Positions 1 to 9,294 of a DNA stretch of 64,000 bases are shown piece after piece (position 1 is the stretch's first letter; every line of letters begins with the position of its first letter). Below the pieces are notes generated by a model that saw only the letters and a list, made by a program, of their open reading frames with translations, searched no databases and was not told the DNA's origin. Source of the stretch: Sphingomonas sp. HDW15A (GTDB lineage Bacteria > Pseudomonadota > Alphaproteobacteria > Sphingomonadales > Sphingomonadaceae); assembly GCF_011301715.1 (NCBI RefSeq), contig NZ_CP049870.1, positions 1,178,001 to 1,242,000 of the forward strand, written 5' to 3'. Both the position numbers and the translations under genes were made by a program.

Positions 1-486
1 GACATGCGCATGACGATCGATGCAATGGACTTGCTTTATCGCGGCCATGTCGACGGTTTCGGGATCATGTCGAGCGACAGCGATTTCCTGCCACTCGCCC
101 AACGGATTCGCGAGGACGGCCTGCCTGTCTATGGCTTCGGGACAGCGAAAACGCCAATGAGCTTCCAACAGGCATGCACGCGGTTCTTCGATGTCGCGGC
201 GCTGGAGACGAATGGCGACGAGGCGCTCGACCCCCCTCCGGCAGCGGCGGGCCAGCGCAAGGTGGACAGCGAGCTGCTGCAGGTGCTCGGCGCGGCCTAC
301 AAGGCTTCGAAGCGCGACGAGGAAGGCTATGCATCGTTGAGCGAACTTGGCCAACGGGCGACCGCGGTTTCGAGTTTCGCGGTGCGCAATTACGGTTTCA
401 ATCGTCTTAGCGACCTCATCAAGGCCGTGCCCAACTTCGACACCAAGACTGAGAACGGACGAATGCTGGTCAAGCGCATGCGCTGA
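1..486 (+). CDS. NYN domain / OST-HTH (LOTUS) protein, 5' end cut by window
   Basis: The reading frame is open to the left edge, so this is the C-terminal part of a longer protein. The first ~70 residues match the end of a LabA/PIN-like NYN nuclease domain: IDAMDLLY, then an FGIMSSDSDFLPLAQ block with the acidic residues that bind metal in this fold, then VYGFGTAKTP. Residues ~90-160 (YASLSELGQRA, NYGFNRLSDLI) resemble an OST-HTH/LOTUS RNA-binding domain. Proteins with this pair of domains are thought to act on RNA; the substrate is unknown. It is followed 67 bases later by a separate stress-type gene. An internal ATG at 4 is not the true start. Confidence 0.85.
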   Translation, partial: DMRMTIDAMDLLYRGHVDGFGIMSSDSDFLPLAQRIREDGLPVYGFGTAKTPMSFQQACTRFFDVAALETNGDEALDPPPAAAGQRKVDSELLQVLGAAYKASKRDEEGYASLSELGQRATAVSSFAVRNYGFNRLSDLIKAVPNFDTKTENGRMLVKRMR

Positions 487-553
487 TCGCGCGTTCGGAA
501 CGCGAGCCCGCCATGCCCGTTCTCCCTGCGAACCATCTCGCAGGAGCGCGCAA

Positions 554-1084
554 ATGTTCGGCAATGACGAAGACACCGAAACCCGTTTGAAGAAGGCCCT
601 TTGGAAGGCGCTGGACGACAGCCCGTTTGTTATGCTGGGGCTGCAAGGAGTGGAAGACGACCGCACGCGGCCGATGACGGCGCAGGTCGATGTGCCTGAC
701 GGAGGCGACAAGGAAGACGGCGGGCCGATCTACTTCTTCGCTTCGAAGACCGACGGGGTCGGACAAGACATAGGCACAAGCGCCCGCGCGGTCGCGACCT
801 TCACCGGCAAGGACCACAAGCTCTTCGCCCACATCCACGGAACTTTGGTGGCCAGCCAGGACCGCGAAGTCATCGAGCGGCTTTGGAATCCAATCATCGC
901 CAGCTGGTACAAGGACGGCAAGGACGACCCGGACCTCCTGCTGCTGCGCTTCGACACCGAACGCGCGGAAGTGTGGGAAGCGAACGCCGGCGCGACGCTG
1001 AAAGCCGCAGCGCTCAAGGCGCTGCTCGATGTTGATCCGGGCAAGGAGCATAGTGAAGAACACAAGGCCTCCGTCGCGCTCTAG
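554..1084 (+). CDS. Pyridoxamine 5'-phosphate oxidase-like general stress protein
   Basis: A 176-residue protein of the 'general stress protein 26' branch of the FMN-binding split barrel family. Visible family features are FVMLGLQG near residue 25, a central IYFFASKTD and ARAVATF barrel strands, and the C-terminal LLLLRFDTERAEVWEA block. Members bind FMN or F420 and have mostly unknown substrates. The ATG at 554 follows an AGGAG at 542-546 with good spacing; a longer frame upstream overlaps the previous gene and has no homology-like sequence. Confidence 0.85.
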   Translation: MFGNDEDTETRLKKALWKALDDSPFVMLGLQGVEDDRTRPMTAQVDVPDGGDKEDGGPIYFFASKTDGVGQDIGTSARAVATFTGKDHKLFAHIHGTLVASQDREVIERLWNPIIASWYKDGKDDPDLLLLRFDTERAEVWEANAGATLKAAALKALLDVDPGKEHSEEHKASVAL

Positions 1085-1157
1085 GATTTAGCGGCCCGCC
1101 ATTTCCTTTTCTTGCACACTGTCTTATATTTGTGGGACAGTAGTTGAAGAGGGTGGA

Positions 1158-1609
1158 ATGGCGGGTCGTCTAGTTTGGATTCTCGCGGGCGGCGCAGCAA
1201 TCGTCGGCGGAATGGCGATGCAGGAAGATTGGATCCAGTTCGGTTCCGACCATGATCGCGTTGTCGAAGAAGCGATCACCGAGGCCAAGACCGACGAAGG
1301 GCGTATTCTCAGCGCAAAGATCGTCGACGGCGACGGACGGCGGATCGAGGCCAGTTCGGACCAGGTTGATGCCCTGACGAACGCCGTATCCCGTCTGGTC
1401 AAGGCCGAGGCGGCGCTGGCAATCGTTGAGATGGACTCCACCCCGAAGCCGGCGAAGTCGAGGCCGCCCGAGCCCAGCGCGACAAGGCGCGGGCAACCGT
1501 TGATTCGCTCAAGGCTCAGATCCAGGCTCAGGAAAGAGCGGCCAAAACGAGCAACGAGGTCCGCGACCAGGTCCGAGAGGAAGTGCGGGCGGCTGTTCGG
1601 GGCAGCTAA
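1158..1609 (+). CDS. Hypothetical membrane-anchored coiled-coil protein (frameshifted)
   Basis: The N-terminus (MAGRLVWILAGGAAIVGGMAM) is a signal or membrane anchor; after it comes a charged region of about 70 residues. In the uninterrupted frame the tail becomes Arg/Pro-rich nonsense from about residue 95. In the frame one base back it continues as a normal helical sequence (EAARAQRDKARATVDSLKAQ, then QAQERAAKTSNEVRDQ) and stops at 1607-1609. One base is therefore missing near the C run at 1441-1444. No function can be assigned; a predicted coiled coil at the C-terminus is the only structural clue. Confidence 0.6.
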
Positions 1610-1695
1610 TCCCGCGCCCACCCCTCGCATTTTTGCCATCAAAGGCGTAACATGGCTTCCGTCCGGATGACGACTTTCCTGACAGGAGGCGACGA

Positions 1696-2177
1696 ATGGA
1701 CGATCCGATTTTCGGGGGAATGGCTGGGCCGACCGGTGGCGGCCGCAATTACTTTCTCTGTTGAGGATAGTGACAGCGTTGCTGTTTGTCATTCACGGGA
1801 CGTCGAAGATCCTAGGCTTTCCCGACACTTCGATGAGCTTTCCGCCGCCCTGGACCCTCTTCTGGATCGCGGGAATGCTGGAGTTGATCGGCGGTCTCCT
1901 GCTGCTCGTCGGGTTCCTTTCGCGGCCGGTAGCGTTTCTGCTCGCCGGCGAAATGGCCATCGCTTACTGGATGATCCACGCACCGGAGAGTATCTACCCT
2001 GTCGTCAACCGCGGCGAAGCCGCCGTATTGTTCTGTTTTATCTTCCTTTACATCGTCTTCGCCGGTCCGGGTCCGTGGAGCGTCGACTGCTGGATTCAAA
2101 AGCGTCGCGAGGCGGAAGGGCCGCTCGGCTATTATGAAAGCGGCCACACCCCAGGCATGAGCCCGACTAGCGAGTGA
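1696..2177 (+). CDS. DoxX family membrane protein (frameshifted near N-terminus)
   Basis: From 1761 the frame encodes a clear DoxX-type four-helix membrane protein: RIVTALLFVIHGTSKILGF, WIAGMLELIGGLLLLVGF, then two more hydrophobic helices. The only start in that frame is a TTG at 1761, which would begin inside helix 1. A strong AGGAGG (1683-1688) lies in front of an ATG at 1696 whose frame reads MDDPIFGGMAGPTGGGRNYFL and then hits a stop. Joining the two frames by restoring one base near 1755-1760 gives a full-length protein of about 160 residues. DoxX proteins are inner-membrane proteins linked to redox or sulfur stress in some species. The 3' end overlaps the convergent ettA gene by 11 bases. 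Confidence 0.8.
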
Positions 2178-3846
2178 GCTTCTTGTAGCTCATGCGGTGC
2201 GGGCGATCGGCCTCCGGCCCCAGGCGGCGCCGCTTGTCTTCCTCATAGGCTTCGAAGTTGCCCTCGAACCATTCGACGTGGCTGTCGCCCTCGAAGGCCA
2301 GGATATGAGTCGCAAGGCGGTCGAGGAAGAAGCGGTCGTGGCTGATGACCACGGCGCAGCCGGCGAAATTCTCGATCGCCTCCTCAAGCGCGCCCAGGGT
2401 TTCGACGTCGAGGTCGTTGGTCGGCTCGTCGAGCAGCAGGACGTTGCCGCCGGTCTTAAGCATCTTCGCCATGTGCACGCGATTGCGCTCGCCGCCGGAT
2501 AGCTTGCCGACGTTCTTCTGCTGGTCGGGGCCCTTGAAATTGAACGCGCCGACATAGGCGCGGGTCGACATGTCGTGGCCGTTGACCTTCATGTAGTCGA
2601 GCCCGTCGGAAATCTCTTCCCAGACGTTTTTCTTGGGATCCAGATGGTCGCGGCTCTGGTCGACGAAACCGAGGCGAACGGTGTCGCCGATGTCGATACT
2701 GCCCGAATCCGGCTGTTCCTTGCCGGTAATGATCCGGAACAGCGTCGACTTGCCGGCGCCGTTCGGGCCAATCACGCCCACGATCCCGCCTGGCGGAAGC
2801 GTGAAGCTCAGATCCTCGAAGAGCAGCTTGTCGCCATAGGCCTTGGAGATATTGTTCACCTCGATGACCTTGCCGCCGAGACGCTCCGGAACCTGAATGA
2901 CGATCTGCGCCTTGCCGGGCCTGCGGTCGTTCTGCGCTTCCTGGAGCTGCTCGAATTTCCTGATACGCGCCTTCGATTTGGATTGGCGCGCGGCCGGAGT
3001 CTGCCGAATCCATTCAAGCTCGCGAGCCAGCGCCTTCTGCTTGCCGCTTTCCTCGCGGGATTCCTGCTCGAGGCGTTTCGCCTTCTTTTCCAGATAGGTA
3101 GAGTAGTTTCCTTCGTACGGATAATAAGAGCCACGATCGAGCTCCAAGATCCATTCGACGACATTGTCGAGGAAGTAGCGGTCGTGGGTGATCATCAGCA
3201 CCGCGCCGGCATATTCCTTGAGGTGGTTTTCCAGCCACTGGACGCTTTCGGCGTCTAGGTGGTTGGTCGGCTCGTCGAGCAGCAGAATCGACGGTTTCTG
3301 AATCAGCAAGCGGGTGAGTGCGACGCGGCGCTTTTCGCCGCCCGACAGGTCGGTGACAGGCCAGTCACTGGGCGGGCAGCGCAAGGCTTCCATGGCGATT
3401 TCGAGCTGGTTGTCGAGCGTCCAACCGTCGACGGCGTCGATCTTCTCCTGCAGCTCGCCCATTTCGCCCATCAGTGCATCGAAATCGGTATCGTCCTTGG
3501 GATCGCCCATCTCGGCGCTGATCGCGTTGAAGCGGTCGACCATGTCGGCGACCTCGCGCGCGCCTTCCCTGACGTTCTCAAGGACGGTCTTGGTCGGATC
3601 GAGCTCCGGCTCCTGGGGCAGATAGCCGACGGTGATATATTCACCCGGCCAGGCCTCGCCGGTGAATTCCTTATCGATCCCTGCCATGATCTTCATCAGG
3701 GTCGACTTGCCGGCGCCATTCGGGCCGACGATGCCGATCTTCGCACCTTGGTAGAACTGAAGGTTGATGTTGTTCAGCACCGGCTTGGGGGCGCCGGGGA
3801 AGGTCTTGGTCATGCCTTTCATGACGAAGGCGTACTGCGCGGCCAT
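2167..3846 (-). CDS. ettA: Energy-dependent translational throttle protein EttA (ABC-F)
   Basis: A 559-residue soluble ABC-F protein with two ATPase domains and no membrane segments. The first Walker A (GPNGAGKST, ~residues 41-49) and signature LSGGEKRRVAL, and the second GPNGAGKST and LSGGERNRVHM, are intact, as are Walker B LLLLDEPTNHLD and LLLDEPTNDLD. Length and the interdomain linker rich in Lys/Arg (ARELEWIRQTPAARQSKSKAR) fit EttA. It binds the ribosomal E site and restrains translation when ATP is low. It is preceded by an 90-base gap and transcribed alone, convergent with the DoxX gene. Confidence 0.96.
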   Translation of the reverse strand: MAAQYAFVMKGMTKTFPGAPKPVLNNINLQFYQGAKIGIVGPNGAGKSTLMKIMAGIDKEFTGEAWPGEYITVGYLPQEPELDPTKTVLENVREGAREVADMVDRFNAISAEMGDPKDDTDFDALMGEMGELQEKIDAVDGWTLDNQLEIAMEALRCPPSDWPVTDLSGGEKRRVALTRLLIQKPSILLLDEPTNHLDAESVQWLENHLKEYAGAVLMITHDRYFLDNVVEWILELDRGSYYPYEGNYSTYLEKKAKRLEQESREESGKQKALARELEWIRQTPAARQSKSKARIRKFEQLQEAQNDRRPGKAQIVIQVPERLGGKVIEVNNISKAYGDKLLFEDLSFTLPPGGIVGVIGPNGAGKSTLFRIITGKEQPDSGSIDIGDTVRLGFVDQSRDHLDPKKNVWEEISDGLDYMKVNGHDMSTRAYVGAFNFKGPDQQKNVGKLSGGERNRVHMAKMLKTGGNVLLLDEPTNDLDVETLGALEEAIENFAGCAVVISHDRFFLDRLATHILAFEGDSHVEWFEGNFEAYEEDKRRRLGPEADRPHRMSYKKLTR

Positions 3847-3940
3847 GGGTCGCTATTACTCCGAAAACGGGGTGGGAATTTCCACGCGCATGTAGGCGGG
3901 AAGCACTTCGAAATCCAGTAGGCCGAAACCCCTTTCAGGA

Positions 3941-5559
3941 TCAGTCGCGCCCGGCGATTTCAGCGGCGCCTTCGAAGCGATAATCCTTGAACCGGTCGCG
4001 AAGTGTGCGTTTCGAAATCTTGCCTGTGGCGGTGTGCGGCAATTCCTCGACGAACTCGATCGCATTGGGAATCCACCAGGAGGCGACATGTTTCCTCAGG
4101 TGGGCGATAATCTCGTCTGCAGTGACGTCACTTCCGGCGGAACGGACGACGCATAGCAGGGGCCGCTCGTCCCACAGCGGATGGGCAATCCCGATGGCCG
4201 CGGCCTCGGCAACGCCATTGAGGCCGACCGCAGCATTCTCAAGCTCGATCGAACTGATCCACTCCCGCCAGATTTGATCACGTCCTTCGATCGATCGGTG
4301 ATCTGCATCGTCCCATCGGGGTGGAGGACGGCGACGTCACCGGTGTCGAACCACTGCCCCTCGTCGCTCGCGTCTTCCTCCGCCTTGAAGTAGCGCTTGA
4401 TTACCCACGGGCCTCGGCACTGGAGACGGCCGGAAGACTTTCCGTCGCGTGGTTGGACGTTGCCCTCATCATCGACGATTCGAAGCTCGACCCCGAACGG
4501 CACTCTTCCCTGGCGCGCGATATATTCGACCTGCTCGTCGTCGCTCATCTCGTTCCAGTTGTGCGGCGGTGCGCCGCAGGTCCCGATCGGAGAAGTTTCC
4601 GTCATTCCCCAGGCATGACCGACGTGGATGCCCCGTGCGCGAAGCCAGCGGATCATCGCCCGGGGCGCGGCCGAACCGCCGATAATGACGTGCTTGAGGT
4701 CGCCAAGCTCTTCACCGGTGCGTTCGATGTGGTCGATCATCGTCAGCCAGACGGTGGGAACGCCGGCGCTGTGCGTGACTTTTTCCTCGCGGAATAGCTC
4801 GCACATGCGCTCCGGCCGATAATCGGCGGACAGGACAAGCTTCGCGCCCGTCGCCGGCGCCGCCCAGGGAACACCCCAGGCGTTGGCATGAAACATGGGA
4901 ACGATCGGAAGCACGACGGCCTGCCTGGAAATGCCCATGATGTCCGGACTTAGCTGCGCAAGCGTGTGCAAAACGGTCGAGCGATGCTCATACAGCACGC
5001 CCTTGGGGTTACCGGTTGTCCCGCTGGTGTAGCAAAGGCCGATCGGCTCGCGCTCGTCGCCGTCCACCCAGGTGTATTCGCCGTTCTCGGCGTCGATCCA
5101 CTCACGAAAGCCCGCTTGGCCGGGATCAGGATCGAAACAGATGTAATGCTCGATCGTCGGCCACTTGGGCTTCATCCGCTCGACAATCGGCGTGAAGGCC
5201 CGGTCGTAGAGTAACACGCGGTCCTCGGCGTGATTGGCGATATATTCGAGCTGGTCCTCGAACAGGCGCGGATTGATGGTGTGAAGCACCGCGCCCATGC
5301 CGGTCGTGCCGTACCAGGCGATCAAATGATGGGCGTGGTTCATCGCCAGGGTGGCGACCCGGTCGCCGCGTCTCACGCCAAGGCGTTCCAGCGCCTGTGC
5401 CATCTTGCGCGCATCACGGGCAACATTGCGCCAGGTCGTGCGCGTGGTTTCCCCGCTCCCCCAGGCCGTCACGATTTCGCCGTCGCCATGCTCGCGTTCG
5501 GCGTGATCGATCAGGCGGGTGACCCGCAGGGACCAGTCCTGCATCGCTCCAAGCTGCAC
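3941..5559 (-). CDS. Acyl-CoA synthetase (AMP-binding family), frameshifted near C-terminus
   Basis: An adenylate-forming ligase of about 540 residues, probably activating a medium- or long-chain fatty acid to its CoA ester. The P-loop motif [19 protein letters not shown], the A5-type GMTETSP and the hinge [13 protein letters not shown] are present. Right after the hinge the frame breaks: adding one base to the C run at 4264-4266 restores [11 protein letters not shown] and the normal C-terminal domain, including the catalytic lysine motif [13 protein letters not shown], ending at the stop at 3941-3943. Without the repair the enzyme would lose the lysine needed for adenylation. It stands between ettA and ybaB on the same strand. 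Confidence 0.9.
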
Positions 5560-5664
5560 AGCTCTCTCCCTAGCCAGCGTTCGTCAGTGTGACGGCGGAC
5601 TGTGAGCCTAGCAACCTATTTGTATTCGTGCCGGAACGACCGGAACTTGCAGGATGCCAAAAGA

Positions 5665-5994
5665 TTAGAACGGCATCTTGAATCCGGGCGGAAGCGGCAG
5701 TCCGGCCGACATCTTCTGCATTTCCGCAGCGGCTGCCTGATCCGCCTTGCCCCGGGCGTCGTTGATCGCAGCGACGATGAGATCTTCCAGCATGGTCTTC
5801 TCGGAAACCTCCATCAGGCTGTCGTCGATGCTGACGCCGAGGATGCGGCCCTTTGCGGTCGCCTTGATCTTGACGAGTCCGCCCCCGCTCGCGCCCTCCA
5901 CCTCGACCTTGTCGAGATTGTCCTGCGCCTTTGCGAGTTCCGCCTGGGCGTTCTGCGCCATCTGCATGATCTTATCGAGGTCGAGGTCTGGCAT
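5665..5994 (-). CDS. ybaB: YbaB/EbfC family nucleoid-associated protein
   Basis: A 109-residue protein of the small dimeric DNA-binding YbaB/EbfC family: MQMAQNAQAELAKAQ helix, then VKIKATAKGRILGVSID strands and the TMLEDLIVAAINDARGKA helix. It begins one base after the dnaX stop, the classic dnaX-ybaB arrangement, so it is probably cotranscribed with dnaX. recR, which often follows, is not here; the next gene downstream is the acyl-CoA synthetase. Confidence 0.95.
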   Translation of the reverse strand: MPDLDLDKIMQMAQNAQAELAKAQDNLDKVEVEGASGGGLVKIKATAKGRILGVSIDDSLMEVSEKTMLEDLIVAAINDARGKADQAAAAEMQKMSAGLPLPPGFKMPF

Positions 5995-5995
5995 C

Positions 5996-7655
5996 TCAGG
6001 CTTCTTTCCGGTCGAGGGTTTCTAAGGTCGCGTCGGGAAACTGTTCGAGCAGGGTACGGACATTCGGCTCTTCCAGCACATCTGCTCGAACCTGCTCTTC
6101 GGCCATTCGTTCCTGCTCGTGAAGCGAAGGTTCGCCCCCTGGTCGGTGAAGCGCACCTGCCAGGCCTCGCCAGTCACCTTCTTCGCCGAATCCGCGAGCT
6201 TGCGCGAGAAATCCGGACCGAGAGGCCGAAGCGGCCGGAGGACAAGCGAGCCGGGCGCGAAATCGACCAGGCCGACATAGTCGCGAAGCTGCTGCCCCAA
6301 ATGGTGCTCGCCTCTCGCTTCGAGCCGATCGATCAGCTCGGCGAAGCTTTGGGGCGGTTGAGGAGCGGCTGCCGGCGATGCCGCTGCGGCGGACGCTGCG
6401 GATCTTTGCGAACTGCCCTCGCCCTGAATCCGGCGCAGGAGCTCCGAGGGATCCGGGAGGTCGGCCGCATGGATCAGGCGAAGCAGCCCCATCGCCGCTG
6501 CCTCATGCGGATCGGGCGCCTGGCTGACGTCCTGCAAGCCCTTAAGCAGCATCTGCCACAGCCGGTGGATCGTGGCCCAGCCAAGCGCCGAGGCCCATTC
6601 GGACGCCGCCTCGCGCTCCTCGGCGGACTGGAGGACATCCCCGGAGGCTCCTGCCTTGGCGCGGGTCACGCCGTGGAGCGTTTCCATCAGACCGCGGATC
6701 AGGGAAGTTGGGTCGATGCCGAGCGAATGCGCCTCGTCGAGCTGCGAGAGTGTTTCCGACGCGTCGCCTTCGATCACGCTGGCCAGGAGACGGCGAACGC
6801 GCCCGCGATCGGCGAGGCCGAGCATCCCGCGCACCTCGGCTGCGCTGACCTTTCCTTCGCCATGCGCGATCGCCTGGTCGAGTATGCTGAGCCCGTCGCG
6901 GGCCGAGCCTTCGGCGGCCTTGGCGATGACGGCAAGCGCTTCATCGTCGATATCAACGCCCTCGGCCAAGGCCACGGCGCGGAAATGGGTCGCGAGCTTG
7001 TCGGAGGGTATTCGGCGAAGGTCGAAACGCTGGCAGCGCGACAGGACGGTAACCGGAACCTTGTCCACCTCCGTCGTCGCGAAGAGGAACTTAACATGCG
7101 CCGGCGGCTCCTCGAGCGTCTTCAACAAAGCGTTGAAGGCGCTCTTAGAAAGCATGTGCACTTCGTCGATGATGTAGATCTTGTAGCGCGCCGAGACGGC
7201 CGCGTAACGCACCGCGTCGATGATCTCGCGGACGTCGTCGACGCCAGTGTGGCTGGCGGCGTCCATTTCGATCACGTCGATGTGGCGGCCCTCCGCGATC
7301 GAGCGGCACGGGTCGCACACACCGCAGGGATGGATAGTCGGGCCGCCCTCGCCGTCCGGTCCGACACAGTTGAGCGCCTTGGCGATGAGGCGCGCGGTCG
7401 AGGTCTTGCCGACCCCCGCACCCCCGTCAGCAGGAAGGCATGGGCGATCCGGCCGCGCTCGATAGCATTTGCGAGCGTCTGGACCATGGCATCCTGGCCG
7501 ATCAGCTCCTCGAAGCTTTGCGGCCGATATTTGCGGGCTAGGACGCGGTACGGCGCAGCTGGCGCAGCACGCTGCGGCTGCGGAGGCTCATCAAGACCCA
7601 AACCGGAGCCGAGATCGACCTGCGCTTCGTCGTTCGTATCGTGGGAATCGGACAT
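5996..7655 (-). CDS. dnaX: DNA polymerase III subunit tau/gamma (two frameshifts)
   Basis: The clamp-loader ATPase that assembles the beta sliding clamp. The N-terminus has YRVLARKYRPQSFEELIGQ, then the Walker A, zinc module CDPCRSIAEG, Walker B YIIDEVHMLS and arginine-finger region SRCQRFDLRRI. It is spread over three frames. Restoring one base in the C run at 7413-7417 rebuilds the Walker A as GVRGVGKTSTAR; restoring one in the C run at 6135-6139 rebuilds the C-terminal QEQ/EEQVRADVLEEPNV helix and the stop at 5996-5998. Both changes are single losses in G/C runs and so look like sequencing errors. ATG at 7655; ffs lies directly upstream. Confidence 0.93.
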
Positions 7656-7724
7656 TGCCGGGCAATGTAAGGAGCGAAATGGCTGGCGCGAAGCGAAATC
7701 GCTGCGCTCTGCCCGTGGTTTCTG

Positions 7725-7808
7725 AGGGTGGAAGCCGGCGACCCGGGACGAAATCGTTGTGGCTGCTTCCTTCCGGACCTGACCAGGTTGGCGACAGCCC
7801 CGCCCACC
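7725..7808 (-). ncRNA. ffs: Small bacterial signal recognition particle RNA (4.5S-type)
   Basis: Read on the minus strand, the sequence contains the near-universal SRP RNA domain IV loop GGTCAGGTCCGGAAGGAAGC (complement of about 7764-7783). Flanking sequences pair, for example GGTGG near the 5' end with CCACC near the 3' end and GGGGC with GCTTC, giving the expected single long hairpin of about 85-95 nt. It binds Ffh and directs ribosomes to the membrane. Location just upstream of dnaX on the same strand is the usual alphaproteobacterial arrangement. The exact ends are estimates (about 5 nt). Confidence 0.93.
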
Positions 7809-7855
7809 GACTTCCGAGCGCGCATATGGCGGCGTGGCCGCCCGAGCGCAAGAAC

Positions 7856-8194
7856 CTAGCGGTCGAGATTATAGGCGGAAGGCGGAATCGTGACCGAGAA
7901 GGGAGCGCCGTCAGGAACCGCGAGCTGGCAGGCAAGGCGCGAGCGGCGGTTGGCATGGGCAGCGAGATCAAGGAGATCTTCTTCCTCCTCGCTCGCGGGC
8001 GGAAGCCGGCCGAAATCCTCCGCAGCGACGATGACATGGCAGGTCGAGCAGGCCATCGACCCTTCGCATGACCCCTCCAGCGCCTGGCCGCTCGCCTGGG
8101 CGAGATCGAGCAGGTTTGTACCGGGCACGGCCTCGATCTCGCGGTCGAGATCACCGGAGGACTTGAAGAATCGGACCAGGGTCACGCGGCCCAT
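7856..8194 (-). CDS. 2Fe-2S ferredoxin, adrenodoxin type
   Basis: A 112-residue ferredoxin with the ISC/adrenodoxin cysteine pattern C43-x5-C49-x2-C52 and C89 (GSCEGSMACSTCHV and RLACQL). The acidic stretch ASEEEEDLLDLA corresponds to the partner-docking loop of the family. It overlaps the 3' end of the upstream cysteine desulfurase by 13 bases, so it belongs to the same transcript and probably supplies electrons for iron-sulfur cluster assembly or for a P450-type partner. Confidence 0.93.
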   Translation of the reverse strand: MGRVTLVRFFKSSGDLDREIEAVPGTNLLDLAQASGQALEGSCEGSMACSTCHVIVAAEDFGRLPPASEEEEDLLDLAAHANRRSRLACQLAVPDGAPFSVTIPPSAYNLDR

Positions 8195-9294
8195 TCCTGC
8201 TGTTCGCGAGCCACCCGAACGATGTGGCGGCAGGCCGAGCGCAGTTCCGCCTCGCCAGTGTAGCGGCCGAAACCCAGGCGAATCGAGGAGTGCGCTTGGC
8301 GTTCGGTCAGGCCCAGCGCCCGAAGGACGTGGCTCGGGCGGCCCGATCCGGAAGCGCAGGCTGAGCCGAGCGAAAAGGCAATGTTGCGGAGCTCAGCGAT
8401 AAGGCGTGCCGCGTCGAGCCCGTCGAGACGGAGATTGAGGTTGCCGTGATATCGGCTCGTGACACTGCCATTGATTGTCCAGTTATCCGAGAAGCTTGAG
8501 AGAGCAACTTCCCATAATTTCTCGACATGGTCCCGGTCGCGTTCCTGACATTCGGAAGCTAGGCGCGCGGCCTCGCCAAACCCGGCGCACAAGGCCGGCG
8601 AGAGCGTTCCCGAACGAACGCCGAGCTCCTGGCCGCCGCCGTGAAGGAGCGCGCGTGGCTCGGCACCTTTGCGCATCCATAGGCCACCTATGCCCTTTGG
8701 GCCGTGAATCTTGTGTGCGGACAAAGCGATAAGGTCCGGTCCCAGCGGCATTGGAACGCGCCCAAAGCCCTGTACGGCGTCGCACAGCATCACGGCGCCG
8801 ACCTGGTGCGCCAACTCGGCAAGTCGCTCGACTGGCTGGATCACCCCTATCTCGTTGTTCACCAGCATGGCCGCGACCAGCGCCGTCCGCTCGTCGATCG
8901 CCCGTTCGGCTTCGTTAAGGTCGACGATTCCGTCGGGGCCCACAGGCAGGCGGACGACGGCAATGCCCTGCCCTTCGATCCAGTCGCAGGTATCGAGGAC
9001 GGCGGCGTGCTCGGTCGCGATGGTCACTACCCGGCGTCGCTCGGAACGCTCGATCGTGCCCTTGATCGCCCAATTCAGCGCCTCGGTCGCACCGGAAGTA
9101 AACGCGAACCGACCCTCGTCGAGCCCGACCGCGGTCAGGATCCGGTCGCGCGCGACTTCGATCGCTGCGGCAGCTTCCCGGCCCCAGGTCGAGGGCGAAT
9201 GCGGATTGGCGAACTTCTCCTCGATCCACGGGCGCATCGCCGCCACGACTTCCGGTGCAACCGGCGTTGTCGCCTGGTAATCGAGGTAGATCAT
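8182..9294 (-). CDS. Cysteine desulfurase (IscS/NifS family), copy 1
   Basis: A PLP-dependent class V aminotransferase of 370 residues that removes sulfur from cysteine and passes it on as a persulfide. It shows the N-terminal YLDYQATTP, the PLP lysine in SAHKIHGPKG and the catalytic cysteine in LGSACASGSGRPSHVL. The start ATG overlaps the end of copy 2 by four bases. With the second desulfurase and the ferredoxin it forms a three-gene sulfur-handling operon; no scaffold (IscU/SufU) or sufBCD gene is inside the window. Confidence 0.92.
   Translation of the reverse strand: MIYLDYQATTPVAPEVVAAMRPWIEEKFANPHSPSTWGREAAAAIEVARDRILTAVGLDEGRFAFTSGATEALNWAIKGTIERSERRRVVTIATEHAAVLDTCDWIEGQGIAVVRLPVGPDGIVDLNEAERAIDERTALVAAMLVNNEIGVIQPVERLAELAHQVGAVMLCDAVQGFGRVPMPLGPDLIALSAHKIHGPKGIGGLWMRKGAEPRALLHGGGQELGVRSGTLSPALCAGFGEAARLASECQERDRDHVEKLWEVALSSFSDNWTINGSVTSRYHGNLNLRLDGLDAARLIAELRNIAFSLGSACASGSGRPSHVLRALGLTERQAHSSIRLGFGRYTGEAELRSACRHIVRVAREQQEWAA

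Noticed and set aside
7413..7417. Programmed frameshift in dnaX (tau/gamma)
   Set aside because: The known programmed site is an A-rich slippery sequence late in the gene. Here the break is within the Walker A codons, in a G/C run, and would destroy both products.
5602..7725. A 707-codon plus-strand open frame
   Set aside because: It is the antisense shadow of ybaB and dnaX in GC-rich DNA; its sequence is Arg/Leu/Gly-rich with no domain, whereas the minus strand has full families.
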